Positions 25,916 through 35,724 of a DNA stretch of 64,000 nucleotides are shown here, piece by piece. A model generated the notes under the pieces. That model did no database searches. It was not told the origin of the DNA and saw only the letters and a list, made by a program, of their open reading frames with translations. The first letter of the stretch is position 1, and each line of letters starts with the position of its first letter. Both the position numbers and the translations under genes were made by a program. The stretch spans positions 434,001-498,000 of the forward strand of contig NZ_CP133319.1 in NCBI RefSeq assembly GCF_038811545.1. Reading direction: 5' to 3'. Source of the stretch: Rhodoligotrophos sp. CJ14. Its GTDB lineage: Bacteria > Pseudomonadota > Alphaproteobacteria > Rhizobiales > Im1.

Positions 25916-27006
25916 ACCCGGCCCTGCTGCACGGGCGCATAAAGCGTCCGGTGCAGATGCCAGATTGCGGCGCCGAACAGCACGACGGCGCCGGCCTGAT
26001 GCACCAATCCGAGCCAGAGCGGCACCTGATGCAGCAGCGTCATGATGCCGCCGAAGGCCTGCAGAACGATCAGGCCCACCAATGTGGCAGCCGATCCTGC
26101 CGCGCGTGGATTATCCGGGCTGCGCCAAACGGCGATCGCATGGATGATGGCCACCAGCGTGATCACATAGGCCAACATGCGGTGATTGAATTGCACCGTC
26201 ATGGCATTCTCGAAGGCATTGAGCCACCAGGGGCTCATATGAAGAAGCCCCTCCGGAATGAAGGCGCCCTCCATCAGCGGCCAGGTATTATAGCCCATGC
26301 CGGCGTCCAGCCCGGCGACGAGCCCGCCCAGCAGCACCTGCAGGAAGATCAGCGCGACGAGCCATTTGGCGCCGTGCTGTCCCCGTTGCTTGGCCAGCCG
26401 CCCGCGCGCCGTATCTCCAAGCCTTAAGGCCGTCCACCAGATCACTCCGAAAATGAGAACCGCAAGGCCGAGATGGGCGGCAAGCCGATATTGACTGACG
26501 CTGGTGCGCTCGGAAAGGCCGCTCGCCACCATGTACCAGCCGAGCGCCCCCTGCAGCCCACCGAGAACGAAGATCGCCGCAAGCCGCGGCACCATCGCCC
26601 GCTCGATCCGCCCCGTAAGCCAGAAGAACAGGAACGGTACCAGGAACACGACCCCGATGATCCGGCCGAAGAAGCGATGCGCCCATTCCCACCAATAGAT
26701 GAACTGAAATTCTTCGAGGCTCATGCCCTTGTTGATGAGCTGATATTGCGGGATCTGCTGATATTTCGCGAAAGCCTCGAGCCAATCCGCATGGCTGAGC
26801 GGCGGAATGGCACCCAGCAGCGGCTGCCACTCGGTGATCGACAGGCCCGAGTCGGTGAGCCGCGTCGCTCCCCCGACAGTGACGATCGCCAGCACCAGAA
26901 GCGCGACGGTGATGAGCCAGACGCGGACAAAGGGGCGCGCCTGCAGCTGTTTTGCTGAAGCGGGAGGTGAGTCTATACTTGACGAAATCATGGCGGTCTC
27001 GGACAT
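25894..27006 (-). CDS. ctaA: Heme A synthase (COX15/CtaA type)
   Basis: This 370-residue membrane protein has about eight transmembrane segments in two four-helix halves. It oxidises the C8 methyl of heme O to make heme A for cytochrome c oxidase. Conserved haem-ligand regions are visible: WEWAHRFFGR, AHLGLAV, FNHRMLAY and LVHQAGAVV, plus the GGATRLTDSGLSITEWQP signature after helix 1. The long form with the WWEWAHR context is the alphaproteobacterial/mitochondrial type. It is divergent from the DUF2842 gene and overlaps metY at the 3' end. Confidence 0.96.
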   Translation of the reverse strand: MSETAMISSSIDSPPASAKQLQARPFVRVWLITVALLVLAIVTVGGATRLTDSGLSITEWQPLLGAIPPLSHADWLEAFAKYQQIPQYQLINKGMSLEEFQFIYWWEWAHRFFGRIIGVVFLVPFLFFWLTGRIERAMVPRLAAIFVLGGLQGALGWYMVASGLSERTSVSQYRLAAHLGLAVLIFGVIWWTALRLGDTARGRLAKQRGQHGAKWLVALIFLQVLLGGLVAGLDAGMGYNTWPLMEGAFIPEGLLHMSPWWLNAFENAMTVQFNHRMLAYVITLVAIIHAIAVWRSPDNPRAAGSAATLVGLIVLQAFGGIMTLLHQVPLWLGLVHQAGAVVLFGAAIWHLHRTLYAPVQQGRVQPAFSA

Positions 27007-27187
27007 AGGCTTCGAGTAAATGGCCCTTTGGCGTGAGACAAGTCTCAGCCGTGGCGCGCGGCAGAGGGTCGCGTCCCGGGGTCAAGGGGCTCGACAGCAC
27101 GAGCCGCTTCAGGCACCTGTCGCAGGCTCAAGGCTCGATCCGGTGACGCCGCGCCCTGCGAGCCGTGCCAGGAGAAGACGATCAGAC

Positions 27188-27406
27188 ATGTTCAGCATGC
27201 CACAACGCCTACGCAAGCTTATCGGCACCGTGATCCTGGTGATCTTCCTCACCATCTACTGTCTTGCGGCGATGGTCTATGGCGCAACCCATATGCCCGA
27301 TGCATCCGTGCTGGCCAAAACGATTTTCTACGTCATCGGCGGTTTTCTCTGGGTCGTTCCGGCCATGGGCATCGTGTGGTGGATGCAGAAGCCGGACAAG
27401 TCCTAA
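27188..27406 (+). CDS. DUF2842-family small membrane protein
   Basis: This 72-residue protein has two transmembrane helices (about 12-33 and 43-63; TVILVIFLTIYCLAAMVYG and FYVIGGFLWVVPAMGIVWW). It matches the DUF2842 family, seen mainly in alphaproteobacteria next to ctaA. I start at ATG 27188; ATG 27197 is close behind and AGGAG lies 14 nt upstream of the first. The upstream open frame to 27020 overlaps no known domain and is dropped. The function is unknown. It overlaps the end of the deacetylase gene by 4 bp on the opposite strand. Confidence 0.8.
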   Translation: MFSMPQRLRKLIGTVILVIFLTIYCLAAMVYGATHMPDASVLAKTIFYVIGGFLWVVPAMGIVWWMQKPDKS

Positions 27407-28461
27407 CCCCGCCTGAGAAGCTTGCGGGCAAGATCGCGCGCGGCAAACGGAACCCCGCTCAGCAAGAGGTCGACATAATCGAGCCTTTGATAATCCCCGT
27501 TCAGCGATACCCGTGGCAGGCCTGTCAGGCACGCCCCATGGCGCTCTTGGATCACGCCCTTGGCGGTGGTCACGGCCCCAGCAAAGCCTGCTTGTGCCGC
27601 AAGCGCAAAGTCGCGCGGGCCCGCTGAGCCCTCGTCCCCATAGGGATAGGCGAAGAACTGTGGGCGCCGGCCCGTTTCCTCTTCCAGACGCTGAGCTGAT
27701 CCCGTCATTTCCCTCAGCACCTCGTCAGGCTCGAGCTTCGCCACCGCATAATGATGGATCGTATGCGCGCCGATGGTGCAGAGCTCATCCTGGGCAAGCG
27801 CGCGCACGTCGTCCCAATCCATGGCAACTGCACGACAATAGCCATCCACATCGAAACGGTATTGCTCGGCGAAACGGCGGATCCAGCGGCGCTGCTCATG
27901 CTCTTCCATGTGGCGGATCGGCCAGTAGAGCGCCTTGAACGCGGCTGCCTTGTCCAGATCGCTGACAGTCCCAAGTTGGACCTTCCCTTGCGGCAGTTCC
28001 GCCTCGATCCTGCTTTCCCTACGGAGGATCTCTTCCAGGATCCGCCACCACAGCTCGCAAGTGCCGTCGGTGATCCGGGGTGCGAAGAATATCGTGTAGG
28101 GTGTGTTGCTTTCCCGAAAAATCGGCACCGCATATTCGAGATTGTCGCGGTAGCCATCATCGATGGTGAACACGGCGAATGGCTTGTCGGACCGCTTGCG
28201 GCCAATGCGCTCGACAGCCTCACCAAGGGCGATCACGTCATACCCTTGGGACCGAACATGGCCGATCACGGCGCCCAAGAACTCAGGCGTCACCTCGAGC
28301 CCACGATTGGGGGCAAATCCCTTCTGCAGCCCACCGCCGGGAAAAATGTGATGGAGCATGAAGATGGCACCGAGCCCCCGACAGGTGGGCGCGAGCAGTC
28401 TCGGCACGCCGCTGAGGCGCATCGCGTTGAGAGCGAGTTGAATGAGGCGCGGGTCTTGCAT
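27403..28461 (-). CDS. Polysaccharide deacetylase (NodB/CE4 domain) in an exopolysaccharide locus
   Basis: The protein is about 352 residues. The CE4 domain shows motif 1 TIDDGYRDN (catalytic-base and metal Asp, 101-102) and motif 2 HTIHH (H233 and H237, metal ligands), then RRPQFFAYPYGDEG as motif 3. An inserted segment between motifs 1 and 2 (about 130-220) is typical of the longer membrane-less deacetylases of EPS loci. It probably removes N-acetyl groups from a GlcNAc-containing polymer, as HfsH does for Caulobacter holdfast. Start ATG 28461 is chosen; ATG 28488 is possible. It is divergent from the acyltransferase gene by 87 bp. Confidence 0.85.
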   Translation of the reverse strand: MQDPRLIQLALNAMRLSGVPRLLAPTCRGLGAIFMLHHIFPGGGLQKGFAPNRGLEVTPEFLGAVIGHVRSQGYDVIALGEAVERIGRKRSDKPFAVFTIDDGYRDNLEYAVPIFRESNTPYTIFFAPRITDGTCELWWRILEEILRRESRIEAELPQGKVQLGTVSDLDKAAAFKALYWPIRHMEEHEQRRWIRRFAEQYRFDVDGYCRAVAMDWDDVRALAQDELCTIGAHTIHHYAVAKLEPDEVLREMTGSAQRLEEETGRRPQFFAYPYGDEGSAGPRDFALAAQAGFAGAVTTAKGVIQERHGACLTGLPRVSLNGDYQRLDYVDLLLSGVPFAARDLARKLLRRG

Positions 28462-28548
28462 CGGAACCGATATGGAAACGCCGACCATGTGCCAGATCGG
28501 CACGGACCAAGGAAATTCGGTGCAAGCGATACCACAGGGAGGTTGACC

Positions 28549-29784
28549 GTGTCCGCAGGCAAGTCTCTCGCATTTGACGCAAAACATCGTCATGCGCGAG
28601 CCGACCTGTCGGCCAGCACCCTTGCACCACTGGTCCGCGCCACCTCAGACACCACCTCCCTCCGCGTCACCTGTCATGGCGACATCGAAGCCCTGCGTGA
28701 GATCTGGCAAGACTTTCAAGGTCGTGCCTTAGGCACGCTCTATGAGACTTGGGAATGGTGCCGCGCGTGGCAGGAATGTATCGGGGCACCCTCCGGCGTC
28801 GTCCCCCGAATTGTCATCGGCCGCGATAGCCAGGGCGGCATTGCTTTCCTGCTCCCGCTGTCGGTCAGGCGGCGCATGGGAATGAACATTCTCACCTGGA
28901 TGACGGCACCCACGCTCAATTACGGGCTTGGCCTTTATGATCCGGCCTTTCTCGATCGGCACGACAATGATCTCAGCCATCTCTGGCCCGAGATCCTGAA
29001 CGCCGCGGGGCCCGTCGATGCAGTGCATCTTGCGGCAATGCCCGCCTATTGGGATGGGAGAGAACATCCGCTCCACGGGCTGTTCTCCGCGCAGGACGCA
29101 AACTGCGCTTATGTGACGAACCTCACGACAGACTTCGATGGCCTCTATGCCGCAAAGCGGTCGAGCGCGTCCCGGCGCAGCGCCAAGAAGCGGGATGCAC
29201 GTCTTGAGCGTGAGGGCTGTGTCACTTTCGGTCTTCCCGAAACCCTTGCGGAGACGCGTCAGATCATCGATGCCCTTTTCGAGCAACGCGCCGGCCGCAT
29301 GGGAGAAATGGGCATCTCCCGCGGTGTCGATGCCCGCGAGCAGCAATTCGTCTATCGATTTGCCGAATGCAGCAAGGGCGGACCGGTCAGGCTTGCGCCT
29401 TTCACACTCAAGCTCGATAGCACACCGCTTGGCATCGCCCTGGGGGGCATCCATGGTGGCATCTATTACGCGCTGATCCTGTCGATGACTGAGGGTCCCA
29501 TGCGCAAGCACTCGCCGGGTGACGCAGTCCTCAGGCGCAGCATAGAAGCCTGCAGCAAGGCGGGTTTGAGGACTTTCGACTTCGGTGCGGGCCACTCCGA
29601 CTATAAGGACGCCTGGGCGGATGAGGCGATCCCCCTTCATGCGATCGTCGCGCCGCGCAGCTTGCGCGGGCTTGCTTACGCGCTTCGCGCCAAGCTCGCG
29701 ATCAGTCTGAAGCGGCAGATCAAGACATCGCCGCGCCTATGGTCCCTGGTGAGGCAATTGCGCCGCTGCCTGGCCCAGTCGTGA
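28549..29784 (+). CDS. GNAT/FemAB-like acyltransferase (CelD/BcsL-type, Acetyltransf_6)
   Basis: The protein is about 411 residues. It has tandem GNAT-like folds of the CelD/BcsL kind: an N-terminal half (LYETWEWCRAWQECIG, LPLSVRRRMG) and a C-terminal half with the acetyltransferase core (PFTLKLDSTPLGIALGGIHGGIYYALILS, quoted in pieces: LGIALGGIHG and YYALILS, then FDFGAGHSDYK). Such proteins modify envelope or capsule sugars; HfsK of Caulobacter holdfast belongs to this group. I use a GTG at 28549 with GGGAGG six nt upstream; the open frame continues to 27751 only as the antisense of the deacetylase gene. It is convergent with the chain-length gene, 24 bp apart. Confidence 0.82.
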   Translation: MSAGKSLAFDAKHRHARADLSASTLAPLVRATSDTTSLRVTCHGDIEALREIWQDFQGRALGTLYETWEWCRAWQECIGAPSGVVPRIVIGRDSQGGIAFLLPLSVRRRMGMNILTWMTAPTLNYGLGLYDPAFLDRHDNDLSHLWPEILNAAGPVDAVHLAAMPAYWDGREHPLHGLFSAQDANCAYVTNLTTDFDGLYAAKRSSASRRSAKKRDARLEREGCVTFGLPETLAETRQIIDALFEQRAGRMGEMGISRGVDAREQQFVYRFAECSKGGPVRLAPFTLKLDSTPLGIALGGIHGGIYYALILSMTEGPMRKHSPGDAVLRRSIEACSKAGLRTFDFGAGHSDYKDAWADEAIPLHAIVAPRSLRGLAYALRAKLAISLKRQIKTSPRLWSLVRQLRRCLAQS

Positions 29785-29808
29785 ACTGGCTGTTTCGTCC
29801 CCGACGCG

Positions 29809-31968
29809 TCAGGCCGCGGCGCTGTTCTTGGTCTCGGCGGGCTCCGCCGAGATAGCGACAAGTGCAAGGTGCCGAACGCCGAGCGGGACGAGCTCTGCCG
29901 CAACCGCCTCCGACTGCGCCTTGCCTTCCGCGACAGAAACGATCGCAGCAGCGCCGGCCGTGATGCTGGGCAGCCTTGAGGAACTCATGATCACCCCAGG
30001 CGCGAGCAGCACGAGATCATAGGCTTGAGCGAGCGCATTGAGCACGAAGCCCATGCGCCCTGCTTCCGAGAGCGAGGCAAGCGCGCTGCGGTCGAGCCCG
30101 CCGCGCAGCACATGCAGATCCGATTTGAGATCGCTCTTGATCGTATCGCTGAAGGTTGCCTTGCCCGCGAGGAGCTCCGAAAGACCGGTCCCCGCGCCAA
30201 TCCCGCAGATGCTCGCCACAGCGCCATTGCTCGGGTCGAGATCGACCAGAATGACCCGCTCGCGCCGTTGCGCCAATGTCCGGCCGATGGCCACGATGGC
30301 TTCACGGGCCACGGGTGTTGCAGCATCAGACCCAAGCAGCAGCCGCTTGACGCCCGCGCTGCGCCATTCACCGATGAGCGGGGCAATAGCCGTTGCTGCG
30401 GCCTCTGCAGTGTTCCCGCCGGGCACGATGCGCGGCTCCAGCACCGGCCAGACCGGTCCAGGCAAAGCCGGTAACCGCGCAGGGCCAGCGGGGACATGAT
30501 CGGCCGTATCATCGGTCAGGCGCTGCCTCTGCCGGTCCGGGCCGGGCAGCCCGTTATTGGCACGCTGGATGTCGAGCGAGAAAATCTCGGCGACGAACGC
30601 GACCACCAGGGCAAGGATGATGCCGCCAAAGCCTGCGAGCGCCATCAGGGGCACGGGCTTTGGCGAGCTCGGCTCGATCGGAACCACTGCAGGTGAGATC
30701 ACCCGCGCCATGGCAGGCTGGGCCTGCATGTTTTCCCGTGCGCTTGCATCGCTGTACCGGCTGAGGAAGGTCTCGAGCAGCGTGCGATTGGCCGCAGCCT
30801 CACGCTCCAGCGCCCTGAGCTTGACCTCGTCCACATTGGCGCTGGCCGCCTGCGCCTTCATCTCCTTGAGCCTGCGCGTAAGCGCCGCCTCGCGCTCTTC
30901 GGCAACCTGTGCCTGCTGCTCCTGGCTTTCCGCGATCTTGAGCGCCTCCTGCCGGATTTGCCGCTGCAGGCCCGAAAGCTCGCTATTGATGGCAACGATG
31001 CGTGGATGGGACGGCAGGAACGTGACCAGCAGATCATCGCGCGTGCCCCGCAACGTGACCTCACGCTCGATCAGCCGCTGCATCAGTGAAGAATTCAGAA
31101 CCTCGGTCGAGCTGGCGATCTGGCCGCGATTCTTCAGCATTGAGCGAATCGCATCGGCGCGCGCCCGCGCCTCGGCCTTCAGCCCCGCCGCCTGAATGAT
31201 CTGATTGTTGAGCTCGGTCAGGCTCTCGTTGCTGAGCATGCCCTGGCTACCCTGCAACAGCCCCGCCTTGGTGCGATATTCCTCAACCGCTCGCTCCGAG
31301 GCGACCACCTTGTCCCGCAATTGCTCGATCTGGCTCGACAGCCATTCGGAGGCTTTCTCGGTGGAGGCCGACTGATCCTCCTGCGTCGAGCTCACATATT
31401 GATCGGCAACCTCATTGGCAACTTGCGCGGCCAGCTGTGGATCTGTGGATGTGAAGGTGACCGAGATCACCTTGGTCTCGACCACGGGATAGATCTGGAT
31501 GTCCTGGAAATAGGTCTCGATCGCATAGCGCAGCGGATCGAGCTTACGCGGGTCGGCCGCAAGCCCCTTCTCGATCAGCCAGCGTTTGACTGCATTGGGC
31601 TCCTCCTGCGAAGCCTGGAACTCGGGCTTTGCCGTCAGGTCGAGTGCCTTGACCACCCGTTCGGCGAGCTCGATCGAGCGCATGACCTGGACTTGGCTCG
31701 CAATGTCGCGCTCGTCCAACTGGCGCGGCTGCGCTTCGACACTGCTCCTCGTGAAGGCGGATTCGTCATTCGCGACGAGCACCGCCGCCGAGGCCGTGAA
31801 TTTGGGAGTGGTGGTCGCGATATAGGCGGCCGCTGCCCCGACCACCAGCGCAAAAACGGTGAGCATGAGCAGCTTTCGCCGCCACATGCCTTGCAGGAGG
31901 CCGAACAGATCGACGGCAGCAACCAGCGGGCGAGCGGAGTCGGGCCCCTCCAATGCATTCCGGGTCAT
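29809..31968 (-). CDS. GumC/Wzc-like polysaccharide chain-length (co-polymerase) protein with degenerate kinase domain
   Basis: This 719-residue protein spans the inner membrane twice: TM1 at about 35-55 (LLMLTVFALVVGAAAAYIAT) and TM2 near 445-467. Between them lie a Wzz domain, long coiled coils (about 160-400) and a GNVR-like segment (LETFLSRYSDASARENMQ). The cytoplasmic C-terminal 180 residues look like a BY-kinase fold with VILVDLDPSNG as Walker A', but the Walker A position reads SDAATPVAREAI without GKS/T and there is no terminal Tyr cluster, so kinase activity is unlikely. It controls polymer length and couples to the outer-membrane exporter. GGGAG precedes the ATG. It is divergent from the export-lipoprotein gene. 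Confidence 0.9.
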   Translation of the reverse strand: MTRNALEGPDSARPLVAAVDLFGLLQGMWRRKLLMLTVFALVVGAAAAYIATTTPKFTASAAVLVANDESAFTRSSVEAQPRQLDERDIASQVQVMRSIELAERVVKALDLTAKPEFQASQEEPNAVKRWLIEKGLAADPRKLDPLRYAIETYFQDIQIYPVVETKVISVTFTSTDPQLAAQVANEVADQYVSSTQEDQSASTEKASEWLSSQIEQLRDKVVASERAVEEYRTKAGLLQGSQGMLSNESLTELNNQIIQAAGLKAEARARADAIRSMLKNRGQIASSTEVLNSSLMQRLIEREVTLRGTRDDLLVTFLPSHPRIVAINSELSGLQRQIRQEALKIAESQEQQAQVAEEREAALTRRLKEMKAQAASANVDEVKLRALEREAAANRTLLETFLSRYSDASARENMQAQPAMARVISPAVVPIEPSSPKPVPLMALAGFGGIILALVVAFVAEIFSLDIQRANNGLPGPDRQRQRLTDDTADHVPAGPARLPALPGPVWPVLEPRIVPGGNTAEAAATAIAPLIGEWRSAGVKRLLLGSDAATPVAREAIVAIGRTLAQRRERVILVDLDPSNGAVASICGIGAGTGLSELLAGKATFSDTIKSDLKSDLHVLRGGLDRSALASLSEAGRMGFVLNALAQAYDLVLLAPGVIMSSSRLPSITAGAAAIVSVAEGKAQSEAVAAELVPLGVRHLALVAISAEPAETKNSAAA

Positions 31969-32017
31969 GTCACGACTCCCTACTCAGACTTCCGCCTTGG
32001 CCCGGCCTTGTGTTGTC

Positions 32018-32046
32018 TTGACACGATTTTTCCACCATTGCCGTAA
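32018..32046 (+). promoter_or_regulatory. Candidate sigma-70-like promoter in the divergent EPS intergenic region
   Basis: A perfect TTGACA (32018-32023) is followed after 17 nt by CCGTAA, a weak -10. It points toward the export-lipoprotein gene, whose GTG start is at 32259, leaving a long leader. The 290-bp region 31969-32258 between divergent genes must hold promoters for both directions; nothing else in it is recognisable. Confidence 0.3.
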
Positions 32047-32258
32047 CGGAACCGTTAAACATCGCGTGAGCGAGATCTGCACTTAGGAAAGGAAAGTTTT
32101 CGCCTCACCTGCAGCCCAATGACGGGATGCAGTGCGCGGGCTCAGCAAAGCCTGCACTTCCCCGACGGCGATCCTCGTAAAGCAATTTTTAATCATGCCG
32201 CTTTACCAATTGTTCAGCATGGCAATCGCCTGAATCGGAAGTCAGAGGTCTCACTCCA

Positions 32259-32888
32259 GTGCTGGTCAGTCGTATCATCGTGGCCCCCTTACTTGCCGTC
32301 CTGGTTTTCGGCTGCGCACCAACTTGGGACAGTTATCTCCCTGCAGAATCCGGGCCAGTTGTGGAGCCGACTGCTGGGCTGTCGCCTCCTTTCGGCACGA
32401 CGGCGGTGCCGGACGGCTTTGAGAACCCCCGCGGCTATCGCGTAGGCACGGGCGATACGTTGAATGTCCGCGTCTACGGCCAAGAGGATTTGTCCGGCGA
32501 CTTTAGTGTCGATGCATCCGGCAATATTTCGATGCCCTTGGCTGGCACAATCCGCGTTGCCAAGCTGACGACACCGGAGATTGCCCGCGCGATCGAGCAT
32601 CGCCTCGCGCAGAAATATCTCCGCGACCCCAATGTATCGGTCCAGGTGGCGACCTTAAGGCCATTTTACATCCTTGGCGAGGTACAGAATCCCGGTTCCT
32701 TTGCCTACACGCCGGGCCTGACCGTCCAGGAAGCAATCGCGTTAGGGGGCGGCTATACGCCGCGCGCGGACCAAGGATTAGTTTTGGTCACCAGACGTTC
32801 ATCCTCTGGAGCGCAATCTGAACAAGTGCCGGTACTTACCCCCCTATATCCCGGCGATGTCGTTTATGTGAAAGAGCGCTGGTTCTGA
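32259..32888 (+). CDS. Outer-membrane polysaccharide export lipoprotein (Wza/HfsD-like, SLBB)
   Basis: This 209-residue protein has a lipoprotein signal with the acceptor Cys at 19 (VLVFGC). A Poly_export domain follows (RVGTGDTLNVRVYGQEDLSG at about 63-82; DASGNISMPLAGTIRVA) and one SLBB domain (VQVATLRPFYILGEVQNPG onward). It is the periplasmic/outer-membrane conduit partner of the chain-length protein encoded divergently. It is shorter than E. coli Wza, having a single SLBB repeat and no long C-terminal helix. The start codon is GTG with AGAGG upstream. The glycosyltransferase follows after 52 bp. Confidence 0.93.
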   Translation: MLVSRIIVAPLLAVLVFGCAPTWDSYLPAESGPVVEPTAGLSPPFGTTAVPDGFENPRGYRVGTGDTLNVRVYGQEDLSGDFSVDASGNISMPLAGTIRVAKLTTPEIARAIEHRLAQKYLRDPNVSVQVATLRPFYILGEVQNPGSFAYTPGLTVQEAIALGGGYTPRADQGLVLVTRRSSSGAQSEQVPVLTPLYPGDVVYVKERWF

Positions 32889-32940
32889 TCTTGCATGGGC
32901 CTTGGGCACATGCTTGAGGTCCAGTGCAGAGTGAACCGAA

Positions 32941-34122
32941 ATGTTGCAGGGTATCCGCGTATTACATGTTTTGCGTGCACCCATCGGCGGTTTGTTTCGC
33001 CACGTCTGCGATCTTGCGGCGGAACAAAGCGCCCGAGGCCTTCAGGTGGGCATTATCTGCGATGCCTCCGATAACTCTGCAGCAGTAGAACGAAAGCTCG
33101 AAGCGCTGAAACCGCAGCTCGGCCTTGGCATTCACCGGGTGCCCATGGCGCGCTTGCCTTCATGGACCGATACGGCCGCAGTCCATGCCGTCCGCCGTAT
33201 CGCCGCTGAGGCCAATGCCACCATTCTGCACGGCCATGGTGCCAAGGGCGGTGCCTATGCGAGGCTCGCGGCCAAGGGTCTCTTTTCACGTGGCCATGAT
33301 GCGCACACGGTCTATTCTCCTCATGGCGGCAGCCTCCACTACAGCAAACTGTCCATTCCTGGAGCGCTGTTTCTCACGATGGAACAGATGCTCCTTTCAC
33401 GGACGGATCAATTTGTCTTTGTTTGCGACTTCGAGCGCGACGCCTTCTGCAAGAAGGTGGGCCAGCCCTCCGGCGAAATCACGATCGCCTATAATGGTGT
33501 CCATAAGGACGAGATCGCGCCCGTGGCCACAGCGCCGGATGCAGCCGACCTCCTCTTCATCGGTGAATTGCGCCACCTGAAGGGCGTTGATCTCCTGCTG
33601 AACGCCATGGCAGCGCTCAAGTCCCACCGGCCTGACCTGACCGCCTGCATCGTGGGGGATGGCCCCGATGCCAAAGCCTTCAAGACGCTCGCCAATGACC
33701 TTGGCCTGGCCCATCGCGTACGCTTCCCGGGCGCCATGCCGGCGCGCGAAGCCTTCAGCCTCGGGCGGCTGCTCGTGGTGCCATCCCGCGCCGAATCCCT
33801 TCCGTATATCGTCCTGGAAGCCCTGGCCGCGAGCTTGCCGCTGATCGCAGCCCGTGTCGGTGGCATTCCGGAAATCCTGGAAGGCCATGAGGATCTGATG
33901 GTGCCGCCTGATGCGGTGGACCCGCTGGCTGCAGCCATTGACGATGCTCTGGCCGAATTTCCGCGCCGCCAGGACATCGCCCGCAGCCTCACGGAGCGGG
34001 TCGCATCCCAGTTCTCCGTGGCCACGATGGTTGATCGGATCACGCGATCCTATTCCGCCGCTGCCGCAAAGCTAGGCGCGGCCGAAACCGCGCTATGCGG
34101 CCATCCCTCGGCCGCTGAATAA
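32941..34122 (+). CDS. Glycosyltransferase family 4
   Basis: This 393-residue GT-B enzyme has the N-terminal RVLHVLRAPIGGLFRHVCDL nucleotide-fold start and a C-terminal GT4 domain with LLFIGELRHLKGVDLL, the ALKSHRPDLTACIVGDGPD strand, and an E-x7-E motif (ESLPYIVLE, around residue 284). GT4 enzymes are usually retaining transferases that add a hexose to a lipid-linked acceptor. It is the only ordinary glycosyltransferase in the locus, so the repeat unit may be very simple or further enzymes may be encoded elsewhere. Donor and linkage are unknown. Confidence 0.93.
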   Translation: MLQGIRVLHVLRAPIGGLFRHVCDLAAEQSARGLQVGIICDASDNSAAVERKLEALKPQLGLGIHRVPMARLPSWTDTAAVHAVRRIAAEANATILHGHGAKGGAYARLAAKGLFSRGHDAHTVYSPHGGSLHYSKLSIPGALFLTMEQMLLSRTDQFVFVCDFERDAFCKKVGQPSGEITIAYNGVHKDEIAPVATAPDAADLLFIGELRHLKGVDLLLNAMAALKSHRPDLTACIVGDGPDAKAFKTLANDLGLAHRVRFPGAMPAREAFSLGRLLVVPSRAESLPYIVLEALAASLPLIAARVGGIPEILEGHEDLMVPPDAVDPLAAAIDDALAEFPRRQDIARSLTERVASQFSVATMVDRITRSYSAAAAKLGAAETALCGHPSAAE

Positions 34123-34142
34123 CAAAGACGACGGGGGCCGTC

Positions 34143-35708
34143 ATGCTGAATACCAATCCTCGCAAGGCGAGGCTGGCGATTTCCGACCTGCTGCCCGAGC
34201 AGACCGAGATCGCCGAGCCCAACCATGCCACTGCCCAACCGGAGGCACGTTCCAGCTCGCCGGCGCCTGCGCTCAGGCAGGCAATGCCGCGCAAATCCCC
34301 CTGGATCGCGCCGCGCATCGTGCAAGGTGTGGTCCGCGTCAGTGAAGCGCTGCTGATCACCGGCATCGGCCTTCTGCTCTGGCTTGGCTATGTGCAGGAA
34401 TTCGACCCCTATTTTCGCGCCCTCTATCTCGCCGCAACCCTGCTCGCGGGCGCAGCCATTCCAGTCCTCTGCCAGATGAGCGGGCTCTACTCCATTCACG
34501 CTCTCATCGGCCCCATGCGGCAGGTCCCGCATTTCGTCTTTGTTTGGACGAGCTCCTTTGCGCTGATCACCGCCTTCGTCTTCTTCACCCAGGTGGGACA
34601 GGACTATTCGCGCATCTGGCTCGCGGCCTGGTTCGTCAGCGGCCTGGTCGTGCTCTTGGGCTTCCGTGGGGTGGTCGGCGCCTTTGTCCGGCGCTGGAAC
34701 CAGGACGGCCGCTTCGACCGCTGTGCCGTCATCGTTGGCGGCGGCGAGAGGGCTGCCGCACTGATCCAGGCCCTGAACTCCTCGCCCGATCTCGACGTCA
34801 CCATCGCAGGCATTTTCGATGACCGCGGGTCCGATCGGTCACCCAATGAGATTGGCGGCTATCCAAAGCTCGGCAATGTCGATCAGCTCCTCGATTTTGC
34901 CCGCAACAACCGGGTGGATCTGCTCATCATCACCCTGCCACTCGGGGCCGAGTCGCGCCTTCTCCAGATCCTGAAAAAGCTCTGGATCCTGCCGGTCGAT
35001 ATCCGCTTGAGTGCGTACACGGAACAGCTGCGCTTCAGGCCGCGTGCCTATTCCTATATCGGCAATGTCCCCTTCTTCGATGTGTTCGACAAACCGCTGA
35101 GCGACTGGGACACGGTGGTCAAGACCCTGGAGGACAAGGTGCTTTCGGCCCTTGCCCTCATCGTTCTGTCCCCGATCATGGCGCTCGTCGCCCTCGCCGT
35201 GAAGCTCGATAGCAAGGGACCGGTCCTGTTCAAGCAGAAGCGCTATGGCTTCAACAACGAGCTGATCGAGGTCTACAAGTTCCGCTCCATGCATACGGAA
35301 CTGACCGATGCCAATGCGAGCAAGCTTGTCAGCAAGGACGATCCCCGGGTGACCCGCGTGGGCCGCTTCATTCGCAAGACCAGTCTTGATGAGCTCCCGC
35401 AGCTCTTTAATGTGCTCAAAGGCGATCTCTCGCTGGTCGGACCGCGCCCTCATGCCACCCAGGCCAAGGCTGCCGACCGCCTCTATACGGAGGTGGTCGA
35501 AGGCTATTTCGCGCGCCACAAGGTGAAGCCGGGCCTCACCGGCTGGGCACAAGTGAATGGCTGGCGCGGCGAGACCGATACTGAGGAAAAGATCCAGCGG
35601 CGTGTTGAGCACGACCTCTATTATATCGAGAATTGGTCGGTGATCTTCGACCTCTACATCCTGGCGATCACGCCCCTGGCGCTGCTGAAAGCGGAAAACG
35701 CCTACTGA
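34143..35708 (+). CDS. Undecaprenyl-phosphate sugar phosphotransferase (WcaJ/ExoY/HfsE family)
   Basis: This 521-residue protein has an N-terminal membrane region of about four helices (residues 65-175), a soluble CoA-binding/Rossmann-like domain (about 195-320, [16 protein letters not shown]), one further membrane helix near 345-360, and the C-terminal bacterial sugar transferase domain with [28 protein letters not shown] and GPRPH. It transfers a sugar-1-phosphate (commonly glucose) to undecaprenyl phosphate, starting the polysaccharide unit at the inner membrane. It lies 20 bp after the GT4 gene and 16 bp before the polymerase gene. Confidence 0.95.
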   Translation: MLNTNPRKARLAISDLLPEQTEIAEPNHATAQPEARSSSPAPALRQAMPRKSPWIAPRIVQGVVRVSEALLITGIGLLLWLGYVQEFDPYFRALYLAATLLAGAAIPVLCQMSGLYSIHALIGPMRQVPHFVFVWTSSFALITAFVFFTQVGQDYSRIWLAAWFVSGLVVLLGFRGVVGAFVRRWNQDGRFDRCAVIVGGGERAAALIQALNSSPDLDVTIAGIFDDRGSDRSPNEIGGYPKLGNVDQLLDFARNNRVDLLIITLPLGAESRLLQILKKLWILPVDIRLSAYTEQLRFRPRAYSYIGNVPFFDVFDKPLSDWDTVVKTLEDKVLSALALIVLSPIMALVALAVKLDSKGPVLFKQKRYGFNNELIEVYKFRSMHTELTDANASKLVSKDDPRVTRVGRFIRKTSLDELPQLFNVLKGDLSLVGPRPHATQAKAADRLYTEVVEGYFARHKVKPGLTGWAQVNGWRGETDTEEKIQRRVEHDLYYIENWSVIFDLYILAITPLALLKAENAY

Positions 35709-35724
35709 ATGGAGCACCGCCGCG

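Noticed and set aside
27751-28548. Long plus-strand frame upstream of the acyltransferase
   Set aside because: It is the antisense of the deacetylase gene; the GTG at 28549 with GGGAGG marks the true start.
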